From positions 1 through 31,778 of the IMG/VR virus record IMGVR_UViG_3300022845_000012: a stretch of DNA of 31,778 bases. One strand, written 5' to 3'. Shown in pieces: positions 1 through 7,188 of this stretch (positions are counted from its first letter, which is position 1; each line of letters begins with the position of its first letter). Position numbers and translations under genes: made by a program. Origin of the DNA: a virus. The notes beneath the pieces were generated by a model. It was given only the letters and a program-made list of their open reading frames with translations, did not search any database and was not told where the DNA came from.

Positions 1-200
1 AGTGGGACGACGAGCCGGGAAAGCTGGTGGCCAAGTGCCAAAGCGGACGGTTCGACTGCAAGGGGCGCATCAACAACGTCTGCGTTTGGAACAAAGGCGA
101 GGACGGCAAAGGGCGTCAGCTGCCTGCCGACATGATGACGCCGGACTGGTGCCAGTACAAGGCTGGCGCGCTGGACGATGCAGAGGGGATGCGTGGATGA
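1..200 (+). CDS. Partial small cysteine-containing phage protein (5' end outside window)
   Basis: An open frame enters from the left edge (first full codon at base 3) and stops with TGA at 198-200, giving at least 65 residues. It has four cysteines, two in a C-x6-C arrangement (CQSGRFDC) and two further on in VCVW and WCQY contexts, so a small zinc-binding fold is possible but unproven. The frame is supported by the ATGA overlap with the next gene at 197, the coupling used throughout this arm. I do not recognise the family. A different frame across the same bases is also open but gives Arg-rich, low-complexity protein and is a shadow. Confidence 0.6.
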   Translation, partial: WDDEPGKLVAKCQSGRFDCKGRINNVCVWNKGEDGKGRQLPADMMTPDWCQYKAGALDDAEGMRG

Positions 201-436
201 CCAAATGGAAACTACCCGAGGGCCGAGAACCGATAACCGATGACGAGCTGGTCGCGCTGACACGACGCATGGTCGGATCATCCATCGACTACAAGGAGCG
301 ATACGAGGCAGAGAAAGAGCGCGCCGAAATACTAGAAGAACTACTCATGGACGCCGTAGCGGACCTGCGTGACGGGGTACCTGATTACAAGATAGACTAT
401 CGAATTGGCAAAGTAATTCTAAGGATGGATCAATGA
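197..436 (+). CDS. Small hypothetical phage protein, charged, helical (79 aa)
   Basis: The open frame extends upstream to base 2, but I place the start at ATG 197. It overlaps the previous TGA (ATGA), and the upstream extension is Arg/Gln-rich shadow of the preceding gene. The protein begins MTKWKLPEG and has a central Glu/Lys/Arg-rich stretch (residues about 30-55, EAEKERAEILEEL) predicted as helix or short coiled coil. There is no recognisable enzymatic motif. Its stop overlaps the next start (ATGA at 433-436), so it sits inside a translationally coupled series leading to the DNA polymerase. Function unknown; probably an early phage accessory protein. Confidence 0.6.
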   Translation: MTKWKLPEGREPITDDELVALTRRMVGSSIDYKERYEAEKERAEILEELLMDAVADLRDGVPDYKIDYRIGKVILRMDQ

Positions 437-885
437 AAACTGGAAACATATTCTGCGTCTTTATCACAGAGTCAGGCTCTGCGTTCGGCGCCTGTACCGA
501 CGATGGCACACAAGTCTACATCCCACCTACAGTGGCACGGTCTGCCAACCTTGCGGTTGGGGAAGCAGTGGTTGCGGACATGATCCCTAACTCACACCAG
601 CCGGAGCGTACTCCATGGTTTGCCACGCATATCGTAAAAGCAGTGGACTCTGACTTAGACAGCACGGTATACAAAGTTGTCACCACTGCACCGGCGTACG
701 TGACAACAGCAGAGGTCGCAGCAGAGGCCGACATAACCACCAGTGCAGCAAACGCTACACTCAACAGGCTGTTCAAAGTAGGGCGTATCGCCAAGGCAGA
801 TGTGTTCGGTAGGTACGGCCAGACACGCGCGTCCTTCTGCCTATGGGCGGCGAACGCCAGCAGTTTCACAGCAACCGAGGAGTAG
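433..885 (+). CDS. Hypothetical protein: beta-rich N-terminus plus winged-helix-like C-terminus (150 aa)
   Basis: Starts at ATG 433 overlapping the previous stop and ends 3 bp before the polymerase GTG. The N-terminal half (about residues 1-70) is beta-rich and looks like a small barrel or OB-type domain (CVFITESGSAFGACTDDG followed by alternating hydrophobics). The C-terminal half (about 88-145) has the helix-turn-helix then wing pattern of a small wHTH: TTAEVAAEADI, AANATLNRLFKVGRIAKAD, then an aromatic strand pair FGRYGQTRASFCLWA. That suggests nucleic-acid binding. Its position directly before the polymerase would suit a replication accessory or early regulator. Domain assignments are by eye; the function is inference. 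Confidence 0.6.
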   Translation: MKTGNIFCVFITESGSAFGACTDDGTQVYIPPTVARSANLAVGEAVVADMIPNSHQPERTPWFATHIVKAVDSDLDSTVYKVVTTAPAYVTTAEVAAEADITTSAANATLNRLFKVGRIAKADVFGRYGQTRASFCLWAANASSFTATEE

Positions 886-888
886 CAC

Positions 889-2745
889 GTGGACATTATC
901 ACCATCGACTTCGAGACCTATTACGACAGCGACTACAGCCTGTCTAAGCTGACGACCGAGGCGTACATCCGTGACCCCCGCTTCGAGATCATCGGTGTAG
1001 GGATCAAGGTCAATGACACTGAGACTGACTGGTACTCCGGCGCTGACGCGTCGGGGTTCCTCAACGCCGTCGACTACACCAACGCAGCGATCCTGTGCCA
1101 CAACACAGCCTTCGACGGGGCGATCCTGTCTTGGCACTGTGGTATCAAACCCAAGCTGTGGCTCGACACGCTGAGCATGGCGCGGCCCCTGCACTCCATG
1201 ACTGTGGGCGGCAGCCTCAAGGCGCTGGCTACCTACTACAAGCTGGGTGCAAAGGGCGACGAGGTCGTGCGGGCATTGGGTATGCGGCGCAAAGACTTCA
1301 CGCCAGAGCAGATGCGGTCCTATGCAGACTACTGCGTGCAAGACGTTGAGCTTACGTACAAGCTGTTCAAGAAGCTGATGCGCCAGTTCCCCAAGGAGGA
1401 GCTGCTGGTCATCGACCAGACCATTCGGATGTACACTGAGCCTCAGCTGGAGCTGGACACGGACGTGCTGGAACACCACCTCGCTGCTATCCACGAGCGC
1501 AAGGCCAAGCTGCTAGAGAAACTGGGCGGCGAGGAGCGGGCCAAGAAGTTCCTCATGTCCAACCCGAAGTTCGCCAGCCTGCTGCAAGCGATGGGCGTAC
1601 AGCCACCCATGAAGGTCAGCCCCACCACTGGCAAGCAGACCTTTGCCTTTGCCAAGAACGACACAGAGTTCACGGCATTGCTCGAACACCCCAAGGCATC
1701 GGTGCGCACCATTGTCGAAGCACGGCTGGGGACCAAGAGCACCATCGAGGAGACACGTACCAAGCGGTTTCTGGAAATCTCTGAGCGTGGGCCACTGCCC
1801 ATCATGCTCAACTATTACGGTGCCCACACTGGCCGCTTCAGCGGCGGGGACAAGGTGAACCTACAGAACCTGCCGAGAGGGGGCGCGCTGCGCAAGGCGC
1901 TGGCTGCACCCGATGGGCACGTGGTCGTGGCGTGTGACTCCAGCCAGATCGAAGCGCGACTGGTGGCCTACCTCGCTGGGCAGGATGACCTCGTGCAGTC
2001 CTTCCGCGAGGGGCGCGACGTGTACTCTGAGTTCGCCACTGATGTGTACCAGCGCCGCATCGTCAAGACCGACAAGGTCGAGCGGCACGTAGGCAAGACC
2101 TGCATCCTCGGACTGGGCTACGGCATGGGTCCGCCTAAGTTCCAGCACTCGCTGGCCACGGGGTTTATCTCTGTGAAGGTCGACGAGGGTGAGGCGCAGA
2201 AGATCGTGCGGCTGTACCGCAACAAGTACCACCGCATCCAAGCGTTCTGGAACCGGTGTAACCACCAGCTCAGCGAGATGGTGGCGGGCGCGAGCGGCGA
2301 GCTCTGCGATATTATATCTTTCGATAGCGAAGGTATCGTTCTCCCCAACGGGTTGCGCCTTAGATACCCAGCCCTGCGCCGTGCCGCCCATGGGTTCGAG
2401 TATATCAACGACGCAAGGGTGTATCGAAAGTTTATCGAGGCTCGTGTCGTGGGCAGCGAACTCCCAGAGTTGACGTGGACGAAACTCTACGGCGGTAAGG
2501 TGGTGGAGAACATCACACAAGCTGTTGCGCGCATCGTCGTGTCCGAGCAGATGGCCAAGATCGGGCGGCGCTACCCCGTCGCGCTACAGGTGCACGACGA
2601 GATCGTCTGCGTGGTGCCCGAGGGGCAAGCGGATGCTTGCAAGGACTTCATGATGGACGTCATGGCCACCCCGCCCAAGTGGGCACCCGACCTGCCCGTG
2701 GCCTGCGAAGCAGACATCGGCCCCAACTATGGAGAAGCGAAATGA
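889..2745 (+). CDS. polA: Family A DNA polymerase with 3'-5' exonuclease domain (Leu762 type)
   Basis: Replicates phage DNA. The start is GTG at 889, which gives an N-terminus running directly into the exonuclease motif DFET (D7, E9). Exo II is HNTAFD (D76) and Exo III is YCVQD (Y148, D152), so proofreading looks intact. Polymerase motif A is CDSSQIE (D350), the O-helix is R399-HVG-K403-TCI-L407-GLG-Y411-G, and motif C is QVHDE (D570). At 618 aa it lacks a 5'-3' exonuclease domain, as is usual for phage replicative enzymes. The residue matching E. coli Phe762 is Leu407. Leu at this site is known from many environmental phage polymerases and in studied cases is linked to slower, more accurate synthesis. 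The stop overlaps the next ATG (ATGA). Confidence 0.95.
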   Translation: MDIITIDFETYYDSDYSLSKLTTEAYIRDPRFEIIGVGIKVNDTETDWYSGADASGFLNAVDYTNAAILCHNTAFDGAILSWHCGIKPKLWLDTLSMARPLHSMTVGGSLKALATYYKLGAKGDEVVRALGMRRKDFTPEQMRSYADYCVQDVELTYKLFKKLMRQFPKEELLVIDQTIRMYTEPQLELDTDVLEHHLAAIHERKAKLLEKLGGEERAKKFLMSNPKFASLLQAMGVQPPMKVSPTTGKQTFAFAKNDTEFTALLEHPKASVRTIVEARLGTKSTIEETRTKRFLEISERGPLPIMLNYYGAHTGRFSGGDKVNLQNLPRGGALRKALAAPDGHVVVACDSSQIEARLVAYLAGQDDLVQSFREGRDVYSEFATDVYQRRIVKTDKVERHVGKTCILGLGYGMGPPKFQHSLATGFISVKVDEGEAQKIVRLYRNKYHRIQAFWNRCNHQLSEMVAGASGELCDIISFDSEGIVLPNGLRLRYPALRRAAHGFEYINDARVYRKFIEARVVGSELPELTWTKLYGGKVVENITQAVARIVVSEQMAKIGRRYPVALQVHDEIVCVVPEGQADACKDFMMDVMATPPKWAPDLPVACEADIGPNYGEAK

Positions 2746-2948
2746 CCCCAGAGCACCGCCACGCCCACTACCGGATAATGGCCCCCACTGGAGTGAAGAT
2801 GGGCCGCCTGTTCCCAGCCGTCTATAACAAGGGTGGGGACGATCTCCTCGCGTGGCTTGTAGACAATACACCGGAGGGCGGTAACCTAGCCGAGACAATG
2901 GCCGCGATCGCTATGGACGCAATGGCCGAAGAAAAGGATACAGCATAA
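2742..2948 (+). CDS. Small hypothetical protein (68 aa)
   Basis: The frame is open upstream to 2637 within the polymerase gene, but the ATG at 2742 overlaps the polymerase TGA (ATGA) and starts the plausible protein MTPEHRHAHYRIMAPTG. The stop TAA at 2946-2948 overlaps the next ATG (TAATG). The N-terminus is His-rich and the C-terminus has a short amphipathic helix (AETMAAIAMDAMAEEK). I recognise no family. Tight coupling on both sides between polymerase and nuclease supports it being a real gene in the replication operon. Confidence 0.6.
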   Translation: MTPEHRHAHYRIMAPTGVKMGRLFPAVYNKGGDDLLAWLVDNTPEGGNLAETMAAIAMDAMAEEKDTA

Positions 2949-3610
2949 TGACCAAACTTGCCCACTCATATTCAGCCCTCAAGATGTATGAGAACTGCCC
3001 GAAGAACTACTACCACCAGCGCATCGAGAAATCCGTGCGCGACCCCGGCAACGCCGTCACTGCCTATGGTGAGCGTGTGCATAAGTCGTTGGAGCTAAGG
3101 CTGGGTGAGGACGCGGCGACCCTGAACCAAGAGGCGTCACGGTACGAGGCGCTGTGCGCCAGCATCGAGAGACTGGCGACAGGCGGTGTGCTCACGGTCG
3201 AGGAGGAGATGACGCTCAACGATAGCCTCAAGCCCACGGGCTGGTGGGACCCCGACGCGTGGCTGCGCTCTAAGATCGACGTGCTTGTGCGCAAGGGGCC
3301 AGAGGCTATCATGTTCGACTGGAAGACAGGCAAGCGCCGCCCCGACTTCGACCAGCTGGAGCTGTTTGCGGTGCAGGTGTTCAAGCATTACCCTGAAGTC
3401 CAGCGTATCAAAACCACCTTCGTCTGGCTCAAAGAGATGAAGATGGACAGCGAGACCTTCACTCGCAAGCAGGAAGCCCCGATCTGGGAGAAGATACTCG
3501 GCAAGATCAAACGGATCGAGGGTTCGGCTGAGCATGACAACTGGCCAGCCAAGCCGAGCGGGCTGTGTGGCTGGTGCCCGTGTAAATCTTTCTGCGAATA
3601 TGCAAAATAA
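2948..3610 (+). CDS. Cas4/RecB-like PD-(D/E)XK nuclease with putative Fe-S cluster
   Basis: A 220-aa exonuclease of the RecB/Cas4/AddB-type PD-(D/E)XK superfamily. The N-terminus has the typical SYSALKMYENCPKNYY segment with Cys17. The catalytic core is seen as D111 (SKIDVLV), D124-W-K126 (FDWKTG) and a downstream Gln helix (DQLELFAVQVF, Q136/Q143). The C-terminus has C207-x2-C210-x-C212-x3-C216 (CGWCPCKSFC). With Cys17 this matches the split four-cysteine 4Fe-4S arrangement of Cas4 and AddB. It probably processes DNA ends for recombination-dependent replication, next to polymerase, VRR-NUC and helicase. There is no CRISPR array or other cas gene here, so it should not be read as a CRISPR adaptation gene. 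Confidence 0.85.
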   Translation: MTKLAHSYSALKMYENCPKNYYHQRIEKSVRDPGNAVTAYGERVHKSLELRLGEDAATLNQEASRYEALCASIERLATGGVLTVEEEMTLNDSLKPTGWWDPDAWLRSKIDVLVRKGPEAIMFDWKTGKRRPDFDQLELFAVQVFKHYPEVQRIKTTFVWLKEMKMDSETFTRKQEAPIWEKILGKIKRIEGSAEHDNWPAKPSGLCGWCPCKSFCEYAK

Positions 3611-3642
3611 AAGTTGACATACAATACACAGAAGAAGTACAC

Positions 3643-4011
3643 ATGGCTACGACACCAGAGGGGCGGATCAAAGCGCGGCTCGACAAGATGATGAAGGCCG
3701 AGGGCGTCTGGTACTACAGTCCACAGGCTGGCCCCTTCGGTGTTGCAGGTATCCCTGACAGGGTCGCCTGTGTGTTTGGCCACTTCGTTGGCATCGAGTG
3801 CAAAGCAGACAAGACCAAGAAGCCCACGGCGCTGCAGATGAAGTGCATGAGGGACATTGAGAACGCGGGCGGCAAATGTTTTGTTGCCTATGATGACGAG
3901 ACTATCGAAGCGGTTAGGGAGTATATCCGTGCTTGTAATTCCAAAGGCCAAGGCGTTGGCACTGAAGCTGAAGAACCCGGCCCGGGTGTTGGCGACGGTC
4001 CCCTCTGCTAA
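3643..4011 (+). CDS. VRR-NUC domain nuclease (122 aa)
   Basis: A small stand-alone VRR-NUC (virus-type replication-repair nuclease) protein. Visible motifs are the N-terminal helix TPEGRIKARLDKMMKAEG, then PQAGPFGVAGIPDRVAC with the catalytic Asp, then GIECKADKTKKPTALQ with the E-x-K pair and downstream Gln, and a closing strand/helix GGKCFVAYDDETIEAV. The family includes Holliday-junction or flap nucleases associated with phage helicases. The last part of the frame (after about residue 97, Gly/Pro/Glu-rich) overlaps the helicase start by 83 bp, so the C-terminal tail is probably dispensable. An AT-rich 32-bp gap separates it from the Cas4-like gene. Confidence 0.85.
   Translation: MATTPEGRIKARLDKMMKAEGVWYYSPQAGPFGVAGIPDRVACVFGHFVGIECKADKTKKPTALQMKCMRDIENAGGKCFVAYDDETIEAVREYIRACNSKGQGVGTEAEEPGPGVGDGPLC
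3916..3921 (+). promoter_or_regulatory. Ribosome binding site deciding the helicase GTG start
   Basis: The sequence AGGGAG lies 7 nt upstream of GTG 3929, inside the VRR-NUC gene. It supports the GTG rather than the upstream in-frame ATG at 3857, which has no comparable site and would add residues unlike the helicase N-terminus. Confidence 0.5.
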
Positions 4012-5482
4012 GATGCTGTCGTTCCGTGGGACTGATCTGGTCGCGGTGCCGCATAAGATCGGCGAGGTCCAAAAGCTACGGGCCCTCGGGATCGCCGCAC
4101 CCTCACCTATCCTGCATTACTACGACTGGCCGGGCCAGTTCGTACCGTACGAGCACCAGAAGCTGACCGCTGCGTTCCTGACTATGAACAGCAAGTGCTT
4201 GGTGCTTAACGAGATCGGGACTGGCAAGACACAGAGCGCGCTCTGGGCAGCCGACTACCTCATTAAGCTGGGCGCGGTGAAGAAGGTGCTGATCCTGTCC
4301 CCGCTCTCCACACTGGAGCGGGTGTGGGGTGACGCTGTATTCAAGGGCTTCTACCACCGCAAGCACGTGGTACTCCACGGTGCCGCGGCGCGGCGCAAGA
4401 AGCTGCTCAACACAGAGGCGGACTTCTACGTCATCAACCACGACGGGTTCAACATCATCGCTGAGGATGCGATCGGCAAGTTTGATCTGGTCATCGTGGA
4501 CGAGGCGGCGGTGCTGCGGAACCCATCGACCAGCCGGTACAAGCACTTCAAGAAGTGGATGGGCAAGAACCCTGACACCCGCCTGTGGCTGATGACTGGT
4601 ACGCCCACGCCTAACGACCCCACCGACGCGTGGACCTTGTCGCAACTGGTTGACAGCCCTTATGCAACGCGCACCTACACTGCGTTCCGTGAACAGGTGA
4701 TGATGAAGATCGGCCAGTGGAAGTTCGTGCCCCGTGCTGACAGCATGGACACCGTGAAGAACGTGCTGCAACCGGCTATACGTTACACACGTGACGAATG
4801 TTTCGACCTGCCCGACACGGTGATCCAGACCCGCAGGGTAGAGCTGACACCCGAGCAGAAGAAACACTACACGACCATGATGCGCCGCCTTGTCATCGAG
4901 ATGGAGTCCGGCGACGGAACCATCAGCGCAGTGAACGAGGCTGTGAAGGTACAGAAGCTGGTACAGATTGCCTGCGGCGTGGCTTACACGGACGATGGGC
5001 AAGATTTCGAGATTGACTGTTCACCACGGGTGAACGCAGTAAAGGAGGTGATCGAAGAAGCAGGCGAGAAAGTCATCGTGTTCGTGCCCCTGACAGGGGC
5101 GCTGAACATGCTGGAGCGTGAGTTGTCTAAGCGGTGGTCGGTCGGTGTCGTCAACGGCGCTGTGTCATCCAAGAAGCGGGACCAGATTTTCTACGACTTC
5201 CAGCACAGCAAAGACCCGCGTATCCTGATCGCTCACCCTGCGACGATGGCACACGGCTTGACCCTGACCGCGGCCTCGACCGTGGTGTGGTACGGCCCCA
5301 TCACCAGCAACGAGCAGTATGTTCAGGCAAACGGGCGCATTGAACGTATCGGGAAACGGCATGTCAGCAACGTGGTCCACATCGAAGCGACCGATCTGGA
5401 GTACAAGATGTACCACCGGCTGGCCAACAAGCAGAAACTGCAGGGCCTGCTGCTCGATCTAATCCAACAATCAACGGAGTGA
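3929..5482 (+). CDS. SNF2/DEAD-like superfamily 2 DNA helicase
   Basis: A 517-aa ATP-dependent helicase or translocase. The frame is open from 3857, but I choose GTG 3929 because it has a good Shine-Dalgarno (AGGGAG) and because the protein then begins MLVIPKAKALALKLKNPARV, like phage helicases that start just before a VPHKxxEV-type segment. Motif I is NEIGTGKT (K100), motif II DEAA (D191-E192) in LVIVDEAAVLRN, motif III LMTGTPTPND, and motif VI QANGRIERIGK (R470, R473). The second RecA domain is seen around KVIVFVPLTGALNMLE and VVNGAVSSKKRD. This SNF2-like architecture is common beside VRR-NUC genes in phages. It probably remodels forks or recombination intermediates. It overlaps VRR-NUC by 83 bp. 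Confidence 0.9.
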   Translation: MLVIPKAKALALKLKNPARVLATVPSAKMLSFRGTDLVAVPHKIGEVQKLRALGIAAPSPILHYYDWPGQFVPYEHQKLTAAFLTMNSKCLVLNEIGTGKTQSALWAADYLIKLGAVKKVLILSPLSTLERVWGDAVFKGFYHRKHVVLHGAAARRKKLLNTEADFYVINHDGFNIIAEDAIGKFDLVIVDEAAVLRNPSTSRYKHFKKWMGKNPDTRLWLMTGTPTPNDPTDAWTLSQLVDSPYATRTYTAFREQVMMKIGQWKFVPRADSMDTVKNVLQPAIRYTRDECFDLPDTVIQTRRVELTPEQKKHYTTMMRRLVIEMESGDGTISAVNEAVKVQKLVQIACGVAYTDDGQDFEIDCSPRVNAVKEVIEEAGEKVIVFVPLTGALNMLERELSKRWSVGVVNGAVSSKKRDQIFYDFQHSKDPRILIAHPATMAHGLTLTAASTVVWYGPITSNEQYVQANGRIERIGKRHVSNVVHIEATDLEYKMYHRLANKQKLQGLLLDLIQQSTE

Positions 5483-5486
5483 GCAC

Positions 5487-5882
5487 ATGACCGTGACAGT
5501 CGACAGCGTCATCAAGACGTACATGAAATTACGAACCCAGAAGGAAGTGATCGAGGCGGAAGCCAAGGACAAGGTGGCTACCGTCAAGGAGAAGATGCTC
5601 AAGCTGGAAGCATGGTTGAAAGCCAAGCTGGACGCCGATGGGCTCACGTCTTTCAAGACGGACCACGGCACAGCCTTCCTGACCACCACCGACTTTGCTA
5701 ACGTCGATGATTGGGACGCCGTGCTGCGTTTCATCCGCGAGGAAGAAGCCTTCGATATGCTGGAGAAGCGGATCAGCAAGACCGCAGTTCGGGGCTACAT
5801 CGAGACCAACAAGGAAGTCCCGCCGGGCGTCAAGTATGGCACCAAGCTGGACATCAACGTCCGTAAACCGACAGCTCGTTAA
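5487..5882 (+). CDS. Conserved phage coiled-coil protein of unknown function (131 aa)
   Basis: Starts 4 bp after the helicase stop. Residues about 5-50 form a Lys/Glu-rich coiled coil (KLRTQKEVIEAEAKDK, KEKMLKLEAWLKAKL). A compact domain follows with TSFKTDHGTAFLTT, DDWDAVLRFIREEEAFDMLEKR, TAVRGYIE and PPGVKYGTKLDINVRKP. I recognise this pattern from hypothetical proteins that sit next to ssDNA-binding or recombination genes in many phages, but I know no established function. A Gam-like or nuclease-regulating role could be imagined from the coiled coil but is not shown. Position between helicase and SSB-like protein implies a DNA-transaction role. Confidence 0.8.
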   Translation: MTVTVDSVIKTYMKLRTQKEVIEAEAKDKVATVKEKMLKLEAWLKAKLDADGLTSFKTDHGTAFLTTTDFANVDDWDAVLRFIREEEAFDMLEKRISKTAVRGYIETNKEVPPGVKYGTKLDINVRKPTAR

Positions 5883-5892
5883 GGAGGACCCT

Positions 5893-6900
5893 ATGAGCGA
5901 TATCATCCCCGTAAACGTACAAATCCCCGCGCACCTTGCCGCCAAGGTGGGCCAACCCTCTGCCCTGTCGCAGAGCATTGCCTCTGGTATCTCCAGTGGC
6001 CAGTCGTTCCCGCGCATCTCGATCAAGGGTGCACGGTTCCGGATCATCGAAGATGGTACCGAGACCGTACTGGACACCACCTCTCTGGACGTGGTGATCG
6101 TGGGTGCCAACCCCAAGCTATCCAAGACCTTCTACGCCAAGGCGTGGGACAAGGACGCTGAGCCCAGTGCACCCGACTGCTTCTCGCTAGACGGTGTGCG
6201 CCCGCACCCTGAGAGCGAGGGTCCACAGAACGACGTGTGTGCATCGTGCCCACACAATGCGTGGGGCTCCAAGACTGGACCGCAAGGCCAGCAACTCAAA
6301 GCCTGCACCGACCAGAAGCGGTTGGCCATTGTGTCGGCTGATGATCCCGAAGGCCCCGTCTACCTGTTGCAAGTCACGCCTGCAGCACTGAAGGGGCTGA
6401 ACGCATACCACAAGGAGTTGTCAGTACGTGGCATCCCCGCCGAGGTGGTCAAGACCAAGATCACCTTCGACACTGACGCGTCCTTCCCCAAGCTGAAGTT
6501 TGGTTTCGGTGGGTTCCTCGACGAGAATACCTATGCTGCGGTGGAGCCTCTGTTCGGCGCTGACAACGTGATGGACATCACTGGCGAGAAGCAACCCGAG
6601 ACGGCTGCAGCGCCAAGCCAGCCACGCAAGGCGTCCCCAGTGAAAGTCAAGCCTGAGCCGGAGCCCGAGGAGGAAGCTGAGGAAGAAGCTGAGGAAGAAG
6701 CCCCAGCGGCTGAGGAGAAGCCGAAGCGCGGCTTCGGTGCCAAGAAGGCTGAGGAGCCCAAGGCTGCAGCAAAGCCCAAGGCTGCAGCAAAGCCAAAGCC
6801 AAAGGCAGAGCCCAAGGCCGCTGCTGAAGTGGACGACGACGTGGCCAGTTTGGCTGACGAGATCGCCGCGCTGGTAGGGGATGATGACGACGATGAATAA
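5893..6900 (+). CDS. Probable ssDNA-binding protein with zinc finger and acidic tail
   Basis: A 335-aa protein. The start ATG 5893 has a strong AAGGAGG at 5881-5887; the frame extends upstream to 5695 but without support. The N-terminal domain (to about residue 210) includes PRISIKGARFRI, VVIVGANPKLSKTFYAKAW and a four-cysteine set C96, C116-x2-C119 (CASCPHNAWGS) and C138 that could bind zinc. It then has LLQVTPAALKGLNAYHKEL and FPKLKFGFGGFLD. A low-complexity linker follows: Glu/Ala blocks, then Lys/Ala/Pro repeats. The C-terminus is DDDDDE. An OB-like core plus acidic C-terminal tail is the layout of phage SSBs such as T7 gp2.5 and T4 gp32. The function is inferred from layout and from memory of this conserved phage family. 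Confidence 0.75.
   Translation: MSDIIPVNVQIPAHLAAKVGQPSALSQSIASGISSGQSFPRISIKGARFRIIEDGTETVLDTTSLDVVIVGANPKLSKTFYAKAWDKDAEPSAPDCFSLDGVRPHPESEGPQNDVCASCPHNAWGSKTGPQGQQLKACTDQKRLAIVSADDPEGPVYLLQVTPAALKGLNAYHKELSVRGIPAEVVKTKITFDTDASFPKLKFGFGGFLDENTYAAVEPLFGADNVMDITGEKQPETAAAPSQPRKASPVKVKPEPEPEEEAEEEAEEEAPAAEEKPKRGFGAKKAEEPKAAAKPKAAAKPKPKAEPKAAAEVDDDVASLADEIAALVGDDDDDE
6652..6830 (+). repeat. Low-complexity Glu/Ala and Lys/Ala/Pro codon repeats inside the SSB-like gene
   Basis: Short in-frame tandem units are visible: GAGGAAGCT-type repeats near 6667-6700, and AAGGCTGCAGCAAAGCC repeated near 6770-6795. They encode the linker between the folded domain and the acidic tail. Such units can change copy number by slippage without breaking the frame. 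Confidence 0.7.
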
Positions 6901-7171
6901 TACCGCCCTCGACTTTGAGAAGGTGGAACTGGTGCGCGAGCGCATGGCCCTGACTATCAAGGACATGAGCAAGCTGCTCGGTACCTCTCGGGCCACCTAT
7001 TACAAGTGGGTGGACGGTGGACCGATACGGGAGCGCAACGAGAAGAAGGTCAAAGAGACCCTGCGCCAGCTTCTACCCCTGTTAAAAGAAGGAACTTGGC
7101 CCCCTTACGGGGCCCAGCATTGGACCAGTGAACAACGCCTTGACGCGCTCATTGAGATTTTGGGAGTATAG
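6893..7171 (+). CDS. Small Cro/C1-like helix-turn-helix protein (92 aa)
   Basis: Candidate starts are ATG 6881, 6884 and 6893, all overlapping the end of the SSB-like gene. I prefer 6893 because the purine-rich AGGGG at 6876-6880 is too close to the first two, but this is uncertain. The protein has one HTH: ERMALTIKDMSKLLGTSRATYYKWVDGG, the pattern of lambda-repressor-like DNA-binding domains, where the second helix carries TSRATYYKW. The C-terminal half is a short helical segment (SEQRLDALIEILGV). It could regulate the primase-helicase gene downstream, since it lies immediately before the only sizeable gap and hairpin in the arm. The target is unknown. Confidence 0.75.
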   Translation: MNNTALDFEKVELVRERMALTIKDMSKLLGTSRATYYKWVDGGPIRERNEKKVKETLRQLLPLLKEGTWPPYGAQHWTSEQRLDALIEILGV

Positions 7172-7188
7172 GCGTAAGGTGGCTAAAC

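Noticed and set aside
2-196. N-terminal extension of the 79-aa gene to the left edge
   Set aside because: The residues are Arg/Gln/Gly-rich and lie out of frame over the partial Cys-containing gene; the ATGA overlap at 197 is the better start.
1861-2520. 219-aa minus-strand frame opposite polymerase motifs A and B
   Set aside because: Shadow of conserved polymerase codons.
2948-3610. Cas4-like gene as evidence for a CRISPR system
   Set aside because: No cas1/cas2 or array nearby; stand-alone Cas4/RecB-like nucleases are common in phage replication regions.
3611-3642. TTGACA at 3614-3619 as a sigma70-type -35 box before VRR-NUC
   Set aside because: No good -10 hexamer at 16-18 bp; the nearby TACAAT directly abuts the TTGACA. 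Any start site would fall at or inside the gene.
4103-5002. 299-aa minus-strand frame opposite the helicase
   Set aside because: His/Arg/Val-rich antisense shadow of a gene with clear helicase motifs; no ribosome binding site and no family resemblance.
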